Assembly (NCBI RefSeq): GCF_030817355.1
Contig: NZ_JAUSZH010000001.1
Location: forward strand, 1,674,001-1,738,000
DNA length: 64,000 bases
Reading direction: 5' to 3'
Origin: Streptomyces sp. V1I1
Lineage (GTDB): Bacteria; Actinomycetota; Actinomycetes; Streptomycetales; Streptomycetaceae
Positions 35,105-43,759 of the stretch are shown one piece after another. Position 1 is the first letter of the stretch; each line of letters begins with the position of its first letter. The notes beneath the pieces were generated by a model. The model saw nothing but the letters and a program-made list of their open reading frames with translations, ran no database searches and had not been told where the DNA came from. The position numbers were made by a program, and so were the translations under genes.

Positions 35105-36221
35105 GGCCTTGGGCCGCAGCCGCGGGCAGCGACACCTCGAAGCGGCAGCCGCCCGTCACATTGCGTACGTCGGCGTGGCCCGCGTGCGCCTCGACGATGC
35201 CGCGGACGATGGCGAGGCCGAGACCCGCGCCGGCCGGGGGCGTACGGGCCTGCGTGCCGCGCCAGCCCGTGTCGAAGACGCGGGGCAGGTCCTCCTCCGG
35301 GATGCCGCCGCAGCCGTCGGTGACGGACAGCACCACCCACTCCTCGCGGCGCTCGGCGGCGACGGCGACCGTGCCGTCGGCCGGGGTCCGGCGAATCGCG
35401 TTGACCAGGAGGTTCGCCAGGACGCGGGTCATCTCCTTGCCGTCCACCTCGACCGGGAACGGCTCGACACGGTCCCCGACGAGGCGTACGCCGTACTCGC
35501 GGGCGAGCGGGTCCGCCCCGGCGAGCGCCTCGCCGACCAGGTCGTACACCGACATCGGGGTGGGTGTGAGGGCCAGCGTGCCCGCGTGGATGCGGGAGAG
35601 CTCGAAGAGGTCGCCGACCATGGAGTTGAGGCGGTCGACCTCGGTGCGGATCTGGCGGAAGTAGCGCTCTGGATCCTGGACGACGCCGTCCTCCAGGGCC
35701 TCGGACATCGCGCGCAGCCCGGCCAGTGGAGTGCGCAGATCGTGCGAGATCCAGGCGACGAGCTCGCGGCGGGAGGTCTCCAGGGCGCGTTCGCGCTCGC
35801 GGGAGGCGGCGAGCCGGTCGCTGGTGGCGGCGAGTTCGCGGCTGAGTGCGGCCAGTTCGGCGGTGGACGCCCCGTCGGGGGCGGCGAAGGAGCCGCCGTC
35901 GCCGAACGAGCGTGCTGCCAGGGTGAGTTCACGGCTGCGGGCGACGACCCAGCGGCCGAGCAGCAGCGCGGTGGCGAGCGAGACGACCGCCGCCATCGCG
36001 ACGACCGTGGTGACGACGGTGAGGTCGTGCGCGGACAGGAACATGGCCTGGGCGACCGCGAGCGTACCGGCGAGCATGGCGGTGACCGCGACGGCGGCGA
36101 CGACGGTGAGGGAGACGGCGACGGACCGGTGGCGCAGCAGACGCAGGGTCAGCGCGCCGAGGAGGCCGACGGCCGCGGCCCCGAGGAAGGCGAAGAGCGC
36201 GATGAGGAGCATGTCCCGCAC
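35100..36221 (-). CDS. Sensor histidine kinase (two-component)
   Basis: 373 aa. Two N-terminal TM blocks (about 4-28, 36-92 with several helices), a short HAMP-like linker, dimerisation domain with His160 in 'WISHDLRTP', N-box 'LANLLVNAIRRTP' and G-box 'GAGLGLAIVRGIV'. GTG 36221 is preferred (AGAGG about 10 nt upstream); ATG 36212 is an alternative. It starts 5 nt after the response regulator stop (36227), so the pair is one operon. The sensory part is membrane-embedded with almost no extracytoplasmic loop. Confidence 0.88.
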   Translation of the reverse strand: MRDMLLIALFAFLGAAAVGLLGALTLRLLRHRSVAVSLTVVAAVAVTAMLAGTLAVAQAMFLSAHDLTVVTTVVAMAAVVSLATALLLGRWVVARSRELTLAARSFGDGGSFAAPDGASTAELAALSRELAATSDRLAASRERERALETSRRELVAWISHDLRTPLAGLRAMSEALEDGVVQDPERYFRQIRTEVDRLNSMVGDLFELSRIHAGTLALTPTPMSVYDLVGEALAGADPLAREYGVRLVGDRVEPFPVEVDGKEMTRVLANLLVNAIRRTPADGTVAVAAERREEWVVLSVTDGCGGIPEEDLPRVFDTGWRGTQARTPPAGAGLGLAIVRGIVEAHAGHADVRNVTGGCRFEVSLPAAAAQGR

Positions 36222-36226
36222 GGTGA

Positions 36227-37018
36227 TCAGGCCTCTTCTCGTGGTGCGTGGCCGTTTGGAACGTGGCCGTGCGGTGCGTGGCCGTGCGGTGCGTGGCCGT
36301 GCGATGTGCCGTCGCCCGGGGAGGCGTCCTCCGGCACGTCGAAGCGGTAGCCCACGCCCCACACCGTCTGGATCAGCCGCGGCCTGGCCGGATCGTCCTC
36401 GATCTTGCCGCGCAGCCGCCGCACATGAACCGTGACGGTGGACAGATCGCCGAACTCCCAGCCCCACACGTCCTGCATCAGCCGCTCCCGCCCGATCGCC
36501 TCCCCCGGGTGCCGCATCAGATGCGCGAGCAGGTCGAACTCCCGCAGGGTCAGGCCCAGTTCACGCCCGTCCTTGGTGGCCCGCCGCGCCGCCGGGTCCA
36601 GCACGATGCCCGCGGCCGCCAGTTCGGGCCCCGCCCGCCGCTCCCCCGCCGCTCCGCCCCGGCGCAGTACGGACTCGACCCGGAGCACCAGCTCGCGCGG
36701 GCTGAACGGCTTGGTGACATAGTCGTCCGCGCCTACTTCGAGCCCCAGGATCCGGTCGTCCTCGTCGCCGCGCGCGGTCAGCATGATCACCGGCACGGCG
36801 GCGGGCGCGCCGGCCCGGAGCCTGCGGCACACCTCCAGGCCGTCCATGCCCGGCAGCATCAGATCGAGGACGACCAGATCGGGCAGCCGGGCGGCGGCGA
36901 GCCGGAGCGCCTGGGGCCCGTCGGCGGCCCGGTCCACGGTGAAGCCCGCGCGCTCCAGATAGCCGGTGACGACCTCGGCGACGGTCGGATCGTCGTCGAC
37001 GACCAGAATGTTGTGCAT
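36227..37018 (-). CDS. OmpR-family response regulator with His-rich C-terminal tail
   Basis: 263 aa from ATG 37018; an upstream start (37051) adds eleven residues. Receiver domain with phospho-acceptor Asp52 ('VVLDLMLPG'), Lys in 'YVTKPFSP', and a winged-helix effector ending 'GVGYRFDVPEDA'. The last about 25 residues are an expanded repeat of GHAPH units (SHGHAP, HGHAP, HGHVP, NGHAP), encoded by a 15-bp DNA repeat. Such a tail is not part of the family and may bind metal ions. Operon with the kinase. Confidence 0.88.
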   Translation of the reverse strand: MHNILVVDDDPTVAEVVTGYLERAGFTVDRAADGPQALRLAAARLPDLVVLDLMLPGMDGLEVCRRLRAGAPAAVPVIMLTARGDEDDRILGLEVGADDYVTKPFSPRELVLRVESVLRRGGAAGERRAGPELAAAGIVLDPAARRATKDGRELGLTLREFDLLAHLMRHPGEAIGRERLMQDVWGWEFGDLSTVTVHVRRLRGKIEDDPARPRLIQTVWGVGYRFDVPEDASPGDGTSHGHAPHGHAPHGHVPNGHAPREEA

Positions 37019-37173
37019 ACCGCCAGTGTCCTCGTACGGAGCACGGTCCACGGCACGCGTCGCCTTACGAAACCATGACGCCCGAAGAGTCGCCCGAAGA
37101 ACTGGGTCCTGCGAAACCGCAGACGTCCGATTCGTTCAAGACCGCAGGTCCGGGCCCTGCCTACGGTGAGGTC

Positions 37174-37569
37174 ATGACTCCACGACTCGATGCGATCGGC
37201 CTCGTCGTCGCCGACATGGCCGCCTCGCTCGCCTTCTACCGCCGGCTCGGCCTGGACATCCCCGCCGAAGCCGACTCCGCGCCCCACGCCGAGGCGACGC
37301 TGCCGAGCGGGCTGCGCGTGCTGTGGGACACCGAGGAGACCGTCCGCTCCTTCGACCCCGGGTGGACCCGGCCCACCGCCGGCGGCGAGCGTCTCGGTCT
37401 CGCCTTTCTCTGTGGCAGCCCCGCCGAGGTGGACTCGGTGTACGCCGAGCTGATCGAGGCCGGCTACCACGGGCACCGGAGGCCCTGGGACGCCTTCTGG
37501 GGACAGCGTTACGCGCTCGTCCTGGACCCCGACGGCTGTGCCGTCTCGCTGTTCGCCAGCGCGGAATAA
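37174..37569 (+). CDS. VOC (glyoxalase/bleomycin-resistance) family protein
   Basis: 131 aa, βαβββ-type VOC protein: 'AIGLVVADMAASLAFYRRLGLD' and 'WGQRYALVLDPDGCAVSLFA' at the C-terminus. ATG 37174 follows GGTGAGG. Substrate unknown. It faces and overlaps by 61 bp the convergent AraC regulator gene, which may indicate antisense coupling or simply compact packing. Confidence 0.82.
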   Translation: MTPRLDAIGLVVADMAASLAFYRRLGLDIPAEADSAPHAEATLPSGLRVLWDTEETVRSFDPGWTRPTAGGERLGLAFLCGSPAEVDSVYAELIEAGYHGHRRPWDAFWGQRYALVLDPDGCAVSLFASAE

Positions 37570-38246
37570 GCCCCCAGGGTGATTCCGGCCAGATCGCGCA
37601 TCTCGCGGGCGAGGTGCGCCTGGTCGGCGCAGCCCGCGGCGAGTGCCGCTTCGGCGTACGGCACACCTTCCCGTACGAGCGTCAGTGCACGCTGCAACCG
37701 CAGCACCCGGGCCAGCGTTTTGGCCCCGTAGCCAAAGGCGTCCAGGGAGCGGCGGTGCAGCTGGCGCGCGCCGAGGCCGATGGCGTCCGCCGCGCCCGCG
37801 ACCGTGCCGCCCGCCATCAGGCGGCGCACCACCTCGCCCAGCAGCGGATCGGGCGGGCCGGCCGCGGCCGCACGGCGCAGCGCCACGTCCTCCAGCTCCG
37901 CCACCGGGTCCGCGGCCTCGTCGATCCGCTCGGCGAGGCGCCGGGCCTCGGCGCCGCCCCACAGGTCGGCGAGCTCGACCCGGCGGTCGCGCAGCTCGTG
38001 GGCCGGTACGCCGAGGAACGCGGGCGCGGTCCCGGGCGCGAAGCGGACGCCCGCGTACCGCAGGACGGGCGCGCCCTCGGGGATGTGGGCGTGGGTGTCG
38101 GGTCCCGCCACGAGGAGGCGGCCGTCGGTCCACAGCAGGTCCATGCAGCCGTCGGACAGCACGGGGTGGGCGGCGTCGGCGCGGGTGTCGATCGTCCGCG
38201 TCCAGACGACGGCGCCGTCGAGCCGCGACCGCCGTTCCTCGTACAT
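37509..38246 (-). CDS. AraC-family transcriptional regulator
   Basis: 245 aa. N-terminal ligand domain (about 1-140, 'DGCMDLLWTDGRLLVAGPDTHAH') and a C-terminal two-HTH domain (about 150-235) with 'GLGARQLHRRSLDAFGYGAKTLARVLRLQRAL' in pieces. The domain set is like that of regulators in which the N-terminal part resembles AraC-binding-like DUF6597 proteins. The 3' end overlaps the VOC gene by 61 bp tail-to-tail. Confidence 0.85.
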   Translation of the reverse strand: MYEERRSRLDGAVVWTRTIDTRADAAHPVLSDGCMDLLWTDGRLLVAGPDTHAHIPEGAPVLRYAGVRFAPGTAPAFLGVPAHELRDRRVELADLWGGAEARRLAERIDEAADPVAELEDVALRRAAAAGPPDPLLGEVVRRLMAGGTVAGAADAIGLGARQLHRRSLDAFGYGAKTLARVLRLQRALTLVREGVPYAEAALAAGCADQAHLAREMRDLAGITLGAYSALANSETAQPSGSRTSA

Positions 38247-38304
38247 GACACCGAGGCTAATCCCTCCCGAACGGCGCGGAATTGATCAAGAATGCCGACC
38301 GCCG

Positions 38305-39489
38305 CTACTCCTTGGACTCCTTGTCACGGCCGTTGTCGCGGTGCTCCTTCTCACGGTGCTCCCGGGTCGAGTGCAGCCGGGACTTCACATCGTCCGGCGG
38401 CAGGAACCGCGACCACCGCTCCGGGAACTCCGAGGGCATGTCCCCGTTGTCCGCGTCGTCCTCGTCCTCGTCGTCGTCCTCTTCCGCGAAGACGTGATGC
38501 GCCTTCGCCCGGGCCAGGACCTCCGCCGCGTGGGCAGCGCGGACGCGTTCGTTGGCCGCACGGGCCGCGGCCGTGGCCACCGACGGCCAGACACGGTCGA
38601 TCGCGGCATTGACCGCCGCCCCCACCAGGACCGCGAAGGCTGTGAGGCCGATCCACAGCAGGACGGCGATCGGGGCGGCGAGCGAGCCGTAGATCGTGGG
38701 GCCCTCGACCGTGCTGGTGAGGTAGATGCGGAGCAGGAAGCTGCCGAACACTCCCATTCCGAGCGCCACCAGCGCTCCGGGGACGTCCTCGATCCACGGG
38801 GACCGGACGGGGACGGACACGTGGTAGAGCGTGGTCAGGAACGCGATCGAGAGCAGGCTGACCACCGGCCAGTACAGGACGCTGACGACTTCCGTGCCCC
38901 ACGGGATGAACTCCACCACCCGGTCCGGGCCGACGACCGCCAGCGGCAGCACCACCGCGCCGATCAGCAGGGCCACGATGTAGAGCAGGAAGGCGAGCAG
39001 CCGGGTGGCGACGATGCCGCGCTGGCCGTCGAGGCCGTACATCACGGTGATGGTGTCGATGAAGACGTTCACCGCCCGCGATCCCGACCAGAGGGCGATC
39101 GCGAAGCCGATCGAGATGATGTCGGGACGGCCGCCGTGGGTGACGTCCTCCAGCAGGGGCTTGGCGATCTCGTTGACACCCCGGTCGGACAGCACCGTGC
39201 CGACCGCGCCCAGGATGTTCTCCTCGATCGAGGCGACGGTGGTGGTGTTGGTCCAGTTGTCGATATAGCCGAGGAGACCGATCATGCCGAGCATCAGCGG
39301 CGGCAGGGACAGCAGCGTGAAGAACGCCGCCTCGGCGGCGAGGCCCAGGATGCGGTACTCGATGCACGAATTGACCGTGTCTTTCAGCAGCAGCCATGCC
39401 ATCTTCCGCTTGGAGACGTTGCGATAGAGGACTCGGGCCCGGTGGAGTCGGCCCGATGGCCGCTCGGGTGTTTCATTTGCTGCCTGCAC
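38305..39489 (-). CDS. YihY/BrkB family membrane protein
   Basis: 394 aa with about six TM helices and the family motif 'LAAEAAFFTLLSLPPLMLG'. The C-terminal about 75 residues are highly charged, with an acidic run (EEDDDEDEDDADNGD) and a basic end. GTG 39489 lies directly against AAGGAG (overlapping the SD), and the divergent acyl-CoA dehydrogenase starts only 17 bp away. ATG 39402 would give a shorter protein that loses 'RNVSKRK' and seems less likely. Function in Streptomyces is not established. Confidence 0.8.
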   Translation of the reverse strand: MQAANETPERPSGRLHRARVLYRNVSKRKMAWLLLKDTVNSCIEYRILGLAAEAAFFTLLSLPPLMLGMIGLLGYIDNWTNTTTVASIEENILGAVGTVLSDRGVNEIAKPLLEDVTHGGRPDIISIGFAIALWSGSRAVNVFIDTITVMYGLDGQRGIVATRLLAFLLYIVALLIGAVVLPLAVVGPDRVVEFIPWGTEVVSVLYWPVVSLLSIAFLTTLYHVSVPVRSPWIEDVPGALVALGMGVFGSFLLRIYLTSTVEGPTIYGSLAAPIAVLLWIGLTAFAVLVGAAVNAAIDRVWPSVATAAARAANERVRAAHAAEVLARAKAHHVFAEEDDDEDEDDADNGDMPSEFPERWSRFLPPDDVKSRLHSTREHREKEHRDNGRDKESKE

Positions 39490-39506
39490 CTCCTTACCGT
39501 ATCGGC

Positions 39507-41171
39507 ATGGCAGCTACCACCCACACAGTGACCAACCAGGCTCCGCCCCTGGTGGGGTACGACGTCTACACATCCGACCAGGCGCTCACCGAGGGCGTGG
39601 AGCGGCATGTCGCGCCGGAACTCCTCGACGAGGCGCGGGCAGAGCTCACGGAGCTCGGCACCACCGCGGGCTCCGCGCAGGCCCAGGAGTGGGGGGTGCA
39701 GGCCAACGAGAATCCGCCGAAACTGCGGACGCACGACCGGTACGGGAACCGGATCGACGAGGTCGAGTTCCACCCGGCCTGGCACCGGCTGCTGGGCCAC
39801 GGCGTCTCCGCGGGTCTGACGAACGCCTGGGGCAGGCCGGCCGGGCATGTGCGGCGCGCGGCCGGGTTCCTGGTGTGGACGCAGGCCGAGGCCGGGAACG
39901 GCTGTCCGCTGTCGATGACGCACGCCTCCGTCCCCGCGCTGCGTACGGACCCGGCGCTGGCGGCCGAGTGGGAGCCGCGGCTGACCTCGCAGGTGTACGA
40001 GGAGGGGCTGCGGCCTGCCTCGCTGAAGGCGGGGTCGCTGTTCGGGATGGGGATGACGGAGAAGCAGGGCGGCAGCGACGTCAGGGCCAATACGACGCGT
40101 GCCGAGCCCGTCGCCGGTGACGGGGAGTATGTGCTCACCGGTCACAAGTGGTTCTGCTCGGCTCCGATGAGTGACGGTTTTCTGGTACTCGCGCAGGCGG
40201 CCGGGGGCTTGACCTGTTTCCTGGTGCCTCGGGTGCTGGAGGACGGGACGAGGAACGTGTTCCGGATCCAGCGGCTCAAGGACAAGCTGGGCAACAAGTC
40301 CAACGCGTCGAGCGAGGTCGAGTTCGACGGGACGTGGGCTCGCCGGGTCGGCGACGAAGGGCGCGGGGTTCGCACGATCATCGAGATGGTGGCGGCGACC
40401 CGGCTGGACTGCGTCGTCGGATCGGCCGCGCTGATGCGGCAGTCGGTGGCGCAGGCGATCCACCACAGCGCGTACCGCAGCGCGTTCGGCGGGCTGTTGA
40501 TCGACAAGCCGCTGATGCGCAACGTACTGGCCGATCTGGCACTGGAGTCGGAGGCGGCCACGACACTGGCGCTGCGGCTCGCCGCGGCGTACGACGCCGA
40601 TACGGAGGAGGAGCGGGCGTTCTTGCGCCTGGCAGTGCCGGCGGCCAAGTACTGGGTGACCAAGCGGTGTACGCCGACGGTGGCCGAGGCGCTGGAGTGT
40701 CTGGGCGGCAATGGCTACGTCGAGGAGTCGGGGCTGCCGCGGCTGCTGCGCGAGTCGCCGCTCAACTCGATCTGGGAGGGCTCGGGCAACGTACAGGCAC
40801 TGGACGTCCTGCGGGCGCTCTGGGGGTCCCCCCACGCCGCAGGGCGTAGGGGGAGAGAGCCGCAGGCGCTGAACGCGTTCCTGCAGGAGGTCGGCACGGC
40901 GCGGGGCGCGGACCACCGGCTGGACGGGGCGATCAAGGACCTGCTGACCGAGCTGGCCGATCTGAACGGCATCGAGGCGCGGGCGCGCCGGCTGGTCGAG
41001 CGGATGGCCCTGGTGCTTCAGGGGTCGCTACTGGTGCGCTGGGCGCCGCCGGAGGTCGCGGATGCGTTCTGCGCGTCGCGGCTCGGCGGGGACTGGGGCG
41101 CGGCGTTCGGCACGCTGCCGCACACGCTGGATCTGGCGTCGGTCGTGGACCGGGCACGAGCGGTGGTCTGA
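39507..41171 (+). CDS. AidB-like acyl-CoA dehydrogenase
   Basis: 554 aa, longer than standard acyl-CoA dehydrogenases and matching the AidB group. Features: 'GMGMTEKQGGSDVRANTT' flavin-contact motif, 'GHKWFCSA', 'EVEFDGTWA' and 'ECLGGNGYVEESGLPRLLRESPLNSIWEGSGN'. In E. coli AidB is a DNA-binding flavoprotein of the alkylation response. Between 'VLRAL' and 'REPQALNAFLQ' sits 'WGSPHAAGRRG', encoded by a copy of an intergenic palindromic repeat (40820-40853). ATG 39507 is 17 bp from the divergent GTG of the BrkB gene. Confidence 0.88.
   Translation: MAATTHTVTNQAPPLVGYDVYTSDQALTEGVERHVAPELLDEARAELTELGTTAGSAQAQEWGVQANENPPKLRTHDRYGNRIDEVEFHPAWHRLLGHGVSAGLTNAWGRPAGHVRRAAGFLVWTQAEAGNGCPLSMTHASVPALRTDPALAAEWEPRLTSQVYEEGLRPASLKAGSLFGMGMTEKQGGSDVRANTTRAEPVAGDGEYVLTGHKWFCSAPMSDGFLVLAQAAGGLTCFLVPRVLEDGTRNVFRIQRLKDKLGNKSNASSEVEFDGTWARRVGDEGRGVRTIIEMVAATRLDCVVGSAALMRQSVAQAIHHSAYRSAFGGLLIDKPLMRNVLADLALESEAATTLALRLAAAYDADTEEERAFLRLAVPAAKYWVTKRCTPTVAEALECLGGNGYVEESGLPRLLRESPLNSIWEGSGNVQALDVLRALWGSPHAAGRRGREPQALNAFLQEVGTARGADHRLDGAIKDLLTELADLNGIEARARRLVERMALVLQGSLLVRWAPPEVADAFCASRLGGDWGAAFGTLPHTLDLASVVDRARAVV
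40820..40853. repeat. Palindromic repeat arm inserted in frame in the acyl-CoA dehydrogenase gene
   Basis: The 34-bp stretch begins CTGGGGGTCCCCCCACGCC and ends GCAGGGCGTAGGGGG. It matches the second arm of the intergenic element at 34002-34035 except for one missing base in the centre and one extra at the end. A further relative lies at 59620-59650 on the other strand. It encodes 'LWGSPHAAGRRG' without breaking the frame. Confidence 0.75.
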
Positions 41172-41532
41172 CAGCCGGTCGTGGAGCGGCGCGAGCCGTG
41201 GCCGACGGTCGCGGGCCGCGCCGGCTCGGGGGGCGCGATCGTCGAGCGGCGCGAGCCGCAGTTCGCCGCGTCGGGAAGTTTGTCGGGGTGGTGCTGCGCC
41301 GACACGGCACCACCCCGCGCTCCGTCATGCGCCCACAGCAAAGCGGTGCGGTGCATGACGAACCACCGGAACGAACCGGTGCTCCGTCAGCCTCGTACAC
41401 ACGCACCCCCGTTCGCGAGGGTTGCAAAAGGTTGCAGCTTTGTGCGCCGTATCGCCACGGCTCTCGCCCAGGAGGGGCACGATTGTGCCAGCCCCCCGCA
41501 CTCGGACGCTGGCCTCGCCCAGGAGGACCCCA
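41172..41532. other. Intergenic region with terminator between acyl-CoA dehydrogenase and GAF regulator
   Basis: 361 bp. Perfect 10-bp arms GGGGTGGTGC (41285-41294) and GCACCACCCC (41307-41316) form a terminator for the dehydrogenase. Two copies of GAGCGGCGCGAGCCG (about 41182, 41242) lie before it. Further on, GGTTGCAAAAGGTTGCA (about 41421) looks like a tandem operator half-site. A promoter for the next gene should lie between 41320 and 41520 but was not identified with confidence. Confidence 0.6.
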
Positions 41533-42831
41533 GTGCAAACGACATCACTCGACATGGCCAGACTCGCCGCCATGGACAGCGCGGAGGCTGCCCGACTGCT
41601 GAAGGGAGTGCGGGACGCCACTCTCAACGGCCGCCCGTCGCGTGTCGGCCCGCGGGCGGACATCGAGGAGTCCTGGCAGCGGATGCTGCGCGGGGGCGTG
41701 GATCCCGACCGGGGCCGAAGGGCCGGGCTGCTGCCGCTGGAGGAGTTGGAACGCCGTCGGCACGCCTCGCCACTGCGGGAGGTGCTGCCCGTCCTGCGGG
41801 ACGGTCTGGTGTCGATCGCCGACGCGGCGCAGCACATCATGGTCGTCGCGGACACCGAGGGAAAGCTGCTCTGGCGCGAGGGCAAGGCGACCGTGCTGCG
41901 CAAGGGCGACTCGCACGGCTTCGTGCTGGGGGCCGACTGGAACGAGGATCTCGTCGGCACCAACGGCATCGGCACCCCCCTCGTCTCCCGGCGGCCGGTC
42001 CAGGTGCACTCCGCCGAGCACTTCGTCTCCGCCAACCACATGTGGACCTGTGCGGGAGCACCAGTCACCGATCCGCGCGACGGCAGGCTGATCGGTGTCG
42101 TCGACATCAGCGGACCGGTGTCCACCATGCATCCGGCGACCCTCTCGCTGGTCACCTCGGTCACCCGGCTCGCCGAGGCCGAGCTGCGCAACCGGCATTT
42201 CGCGGTGCTGGACCGGCTGCGCGGTGTGGCGGCCCCGCTGCTCGCGAGGCTGGCCGGCCGGGCACTGGCCGTGGATGTGAACGGCTGGCCCGCCGCGGTC
42301 ACCGGCATGCCGCCGACCGGGCGGCTGCCGCTGCCGAAGTCCATCGGCGGCGGCCGGCTCTGGCTGCCCTCACTCGGCATGTGCACGGTCGAGCCGCTGC
42401 CCGGCGGCTGGCTGGTGCGGGTGGACGAGGAGCGTTCCCCGGCGGCACCGGCCCGGGTGGTGCTGGATCTGAGCAGATCACGGCGGCCCTTGGTCACCGT
42501 CTCGGGCGACGCGGGCAGCTGGGCGCAGGAGCTCAGCCCGCGCCATGCCGAGCTGCTGTATGTGCTGGCCCTGCACCGGGACGGGCGCAGCGCCGTGCAG
42601 CTGGCGCAGGACATCTTCGGGGACGGGACGCGGACGGGGACGGTACGGGCCGAGATGTCGCGGCTGCGGCGGCATCTGGCGCCGGTCCTCGCCCACCGCC
42701 CGTACCGCTTCGTCGAGGACGTCGAGGTGGAGCTGGTGCGGCCGGAGCAGCCGGCCGAGCTGCTGCCGCACTCCACGGCCCCGGCTGTGCGCCGCGCCCA
42801 CCTCGGTCCTCAATGGTCCGATTCTCAATGA
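41533..42831 (+). CDS. GAF-domain transcriptional regulator
   Basis: 432 aa from GTG 41533 (AGGAGG 6 nt upstream). An N-terminal motif 'SRVGPRADIEESWQRMLRGGVDPD' and a GAF domain (about 60-220, 'DWNEDLVGTNGIGTPL' and 'GAPVTDPRDGRLIGVVDISGP') match the sigma-54-activator-like GAF family. The C-terminus has no AAA+ domain but an HTH-like segment ('SAVQLAQDIFGDGTRTGTVRAEMSRLRRHL') for DNA binding. Streptomyces has many such proteins near acyl-CoA or acetate genes, so regulation of the upstream dehydrogenase is possible. Confidence 0.75.
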   Translation: MQTTSLDMARLAAMDSAEAARLLKGVRDATLNGRPSRVGPRADIEESWQRMLRGGVDPDRGRRAGLLPLEELERRRHASPLREVLPVLRDGLVSIADAAQHIMVVADTEGKLLWREGKATVLRKGDSHGFVLGADWNEDLVGTNGIGTPLVSRRPVQVHSAEHFVSANHMWTCAGAPVTDPRDGRLIGVVDISGPVSTMHPATLSLVTSVTRLAEAELRNRHFAVLDRLRGVAAPLLARLAGRALAVDVNGWPAAVTGMPPTGRLPLPKSIGGGRLWLPSLGMCTVEPLPGGWLVRVDEERSPAAPARVVLDLSRSRRPLVTVSGDAGSWAQELSPRHAELLYVLALHRDGRSAVQLAQDIFGDGTRTGTVRAEMSRLRRHLAPVLAHRPYRFVEDVEVELVRPEQPAELLPHSTAPAVRRAHLGPQWSDSQ

Positions 42832-42850
42832 TCCGGTCCTCAATGATCCG
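42806..42850. repeat. Three 15-bp tandem repeats over the stop codon of the GAF regulator
   Basis: Units GTCCTCAATGGTCCG (42806-42820), ATTCTCAATGATCCG (42821-42835) and GTCCTCAATGATCCG (42836-42850). The first two encode the terminal GPQWSDSQ; the stop codon falls in the second unit. The repeat may have lengthened the C-terminus by slippage. Confidence 0.7.
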
Positions 42851-42897
42851 CGGACGCGGCTTTGGCCTGATCAGCACGTCGTGATTCCCTGGCGGGC

Positions 42898-43464
42898 ATG
42901 AGCATCACCGTGACCACCTGGTCCCTGGAACAGACCTCGCCCGCGGATCTGCGGCCGGCCGCCGCGCCCGAAGGGGATGTGCGCATCGTCCGCGCCGAGG
43001 TGCCGTCCCCGGAGTTCAGCCGCTTTCTGTATACGGCCGTCGGCGGTGACATCCAATGGAACGACCGGCTCGGCATGACGTACGCACAGTGGGAGGAGCT
43101 GCTCGCCAGGCCGGGCACCGAGACCTGGGTGGCGTACGACAAGGGCACCCCGGCCGGCTATGCGGAGCTTCAGGCGCAGGAGGGCGGCTCGGTCGAGATC
43201 GTCTACTTCGGGCTGATCCTGCCGTTCCGGGGCCGCCGGATCGGCGGCCATCTCCTGTCGTACGCGGTCGCCAGGGCCTGGGACCTGGCGGAGCGATGGC
43301 CGGGGCTGACGCCGGCGAAGCGGGTCTGGCTGCACACCTGCTCCAAGGACGGCCCGCACGCCATGGACAACTATCTGCGGCGCGGCTTCACTCTCTTCGA
43401 CACAGTGGTCGACGAGGAGTCCGAATCGGTCGCTCCCGGTCCCTGGCCCGGCGCTCACCGCTGA
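42898..43464 (+). CDS. GNAT-family N-acetyltransferase
   Basis: 188 aa GNAT fold, with the acetyl-CoA pyrophosphate loop region 'LILPFRGRRIGGHLLSYAV' (Q/RxxGxG/A type) and later 'HTCSKDGPHAMDNYLRRGF'. The substrate is unknown. ATG 42898 is 67 bp after the regulator stop, so the two may be co-expressed. It ends about 95 bp before the cysteine leader peptide. Confidence 0.8.
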   Translation: MSITVTTWSLEQTSPADLRPAAAPEGDVRIVRAEVPSPEFSRFLYTAVGGDIQWNDRLGMTYAQWEELLARPGTETWVAYDKGTPAGYAELQAQEGGSVEIVYFGLILPFRGRRIGGHLLSYAVARAWDLAERWPGLTPAKRVWLHTCSKDGPHAMDNYLRRGFTLFDTVVDEESESVAPGPWPGAHR

Positions 43465-43560
43465 GTGACGGGCAACACATCGTCTCACGATGCAGGACGG
43501 TGTTGTCCACATTCTGGATAACGGTGGACTGCCGTCGGATCGCCGTGACACGCTTCCGTC

Positions 43561-43644
43561 ATGTCTCGAGCTGGAATTGCCTTGGTGAGTCGGCGGCACG
43601 TCGACCTCGGCCGCATGTCCAGCGCCATCTGTCCGGTCTGCTGA
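43561..43644 (+). CDS. Cysteine-type leader peptide for sulfur assimilation
   Basis: 27-residue ORF 'MSRAGIALVSRRHVDLGRMS' plus 'SAICPVC', stop at 43642. It ends in a CxxC with two cysteine codons just before the stop. The RRHVDL...CPxC pattern matches the leader peptides of actinobacterial sulfate-assimilation operons, where limitation of charged Cys-tRNA stalls the ribosome and relieves attenuation (described in mycobacteria). Located 116 nt before the sulfite reductase ATG. A GC-rich stem with arms TGCGCAC (43687-43693) and GTGTGCA (43712-43718) in the gap could be the attenuator. Confidence 0.8.
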   Translation: MSRAGIALVSRRHVDLGRMSSAICPVC

Positions 43645-43759
43645 AAGACCAGCACAGCCGAGCATTCCGTACCCCGTTGAACCTCCTGCGCACCGCCGCG
43701 CCCCCGCGCGAGTGTGCAGCTGAGAGCCGCCCTCCTGCAGTCTCGAAGGACATACCGCC

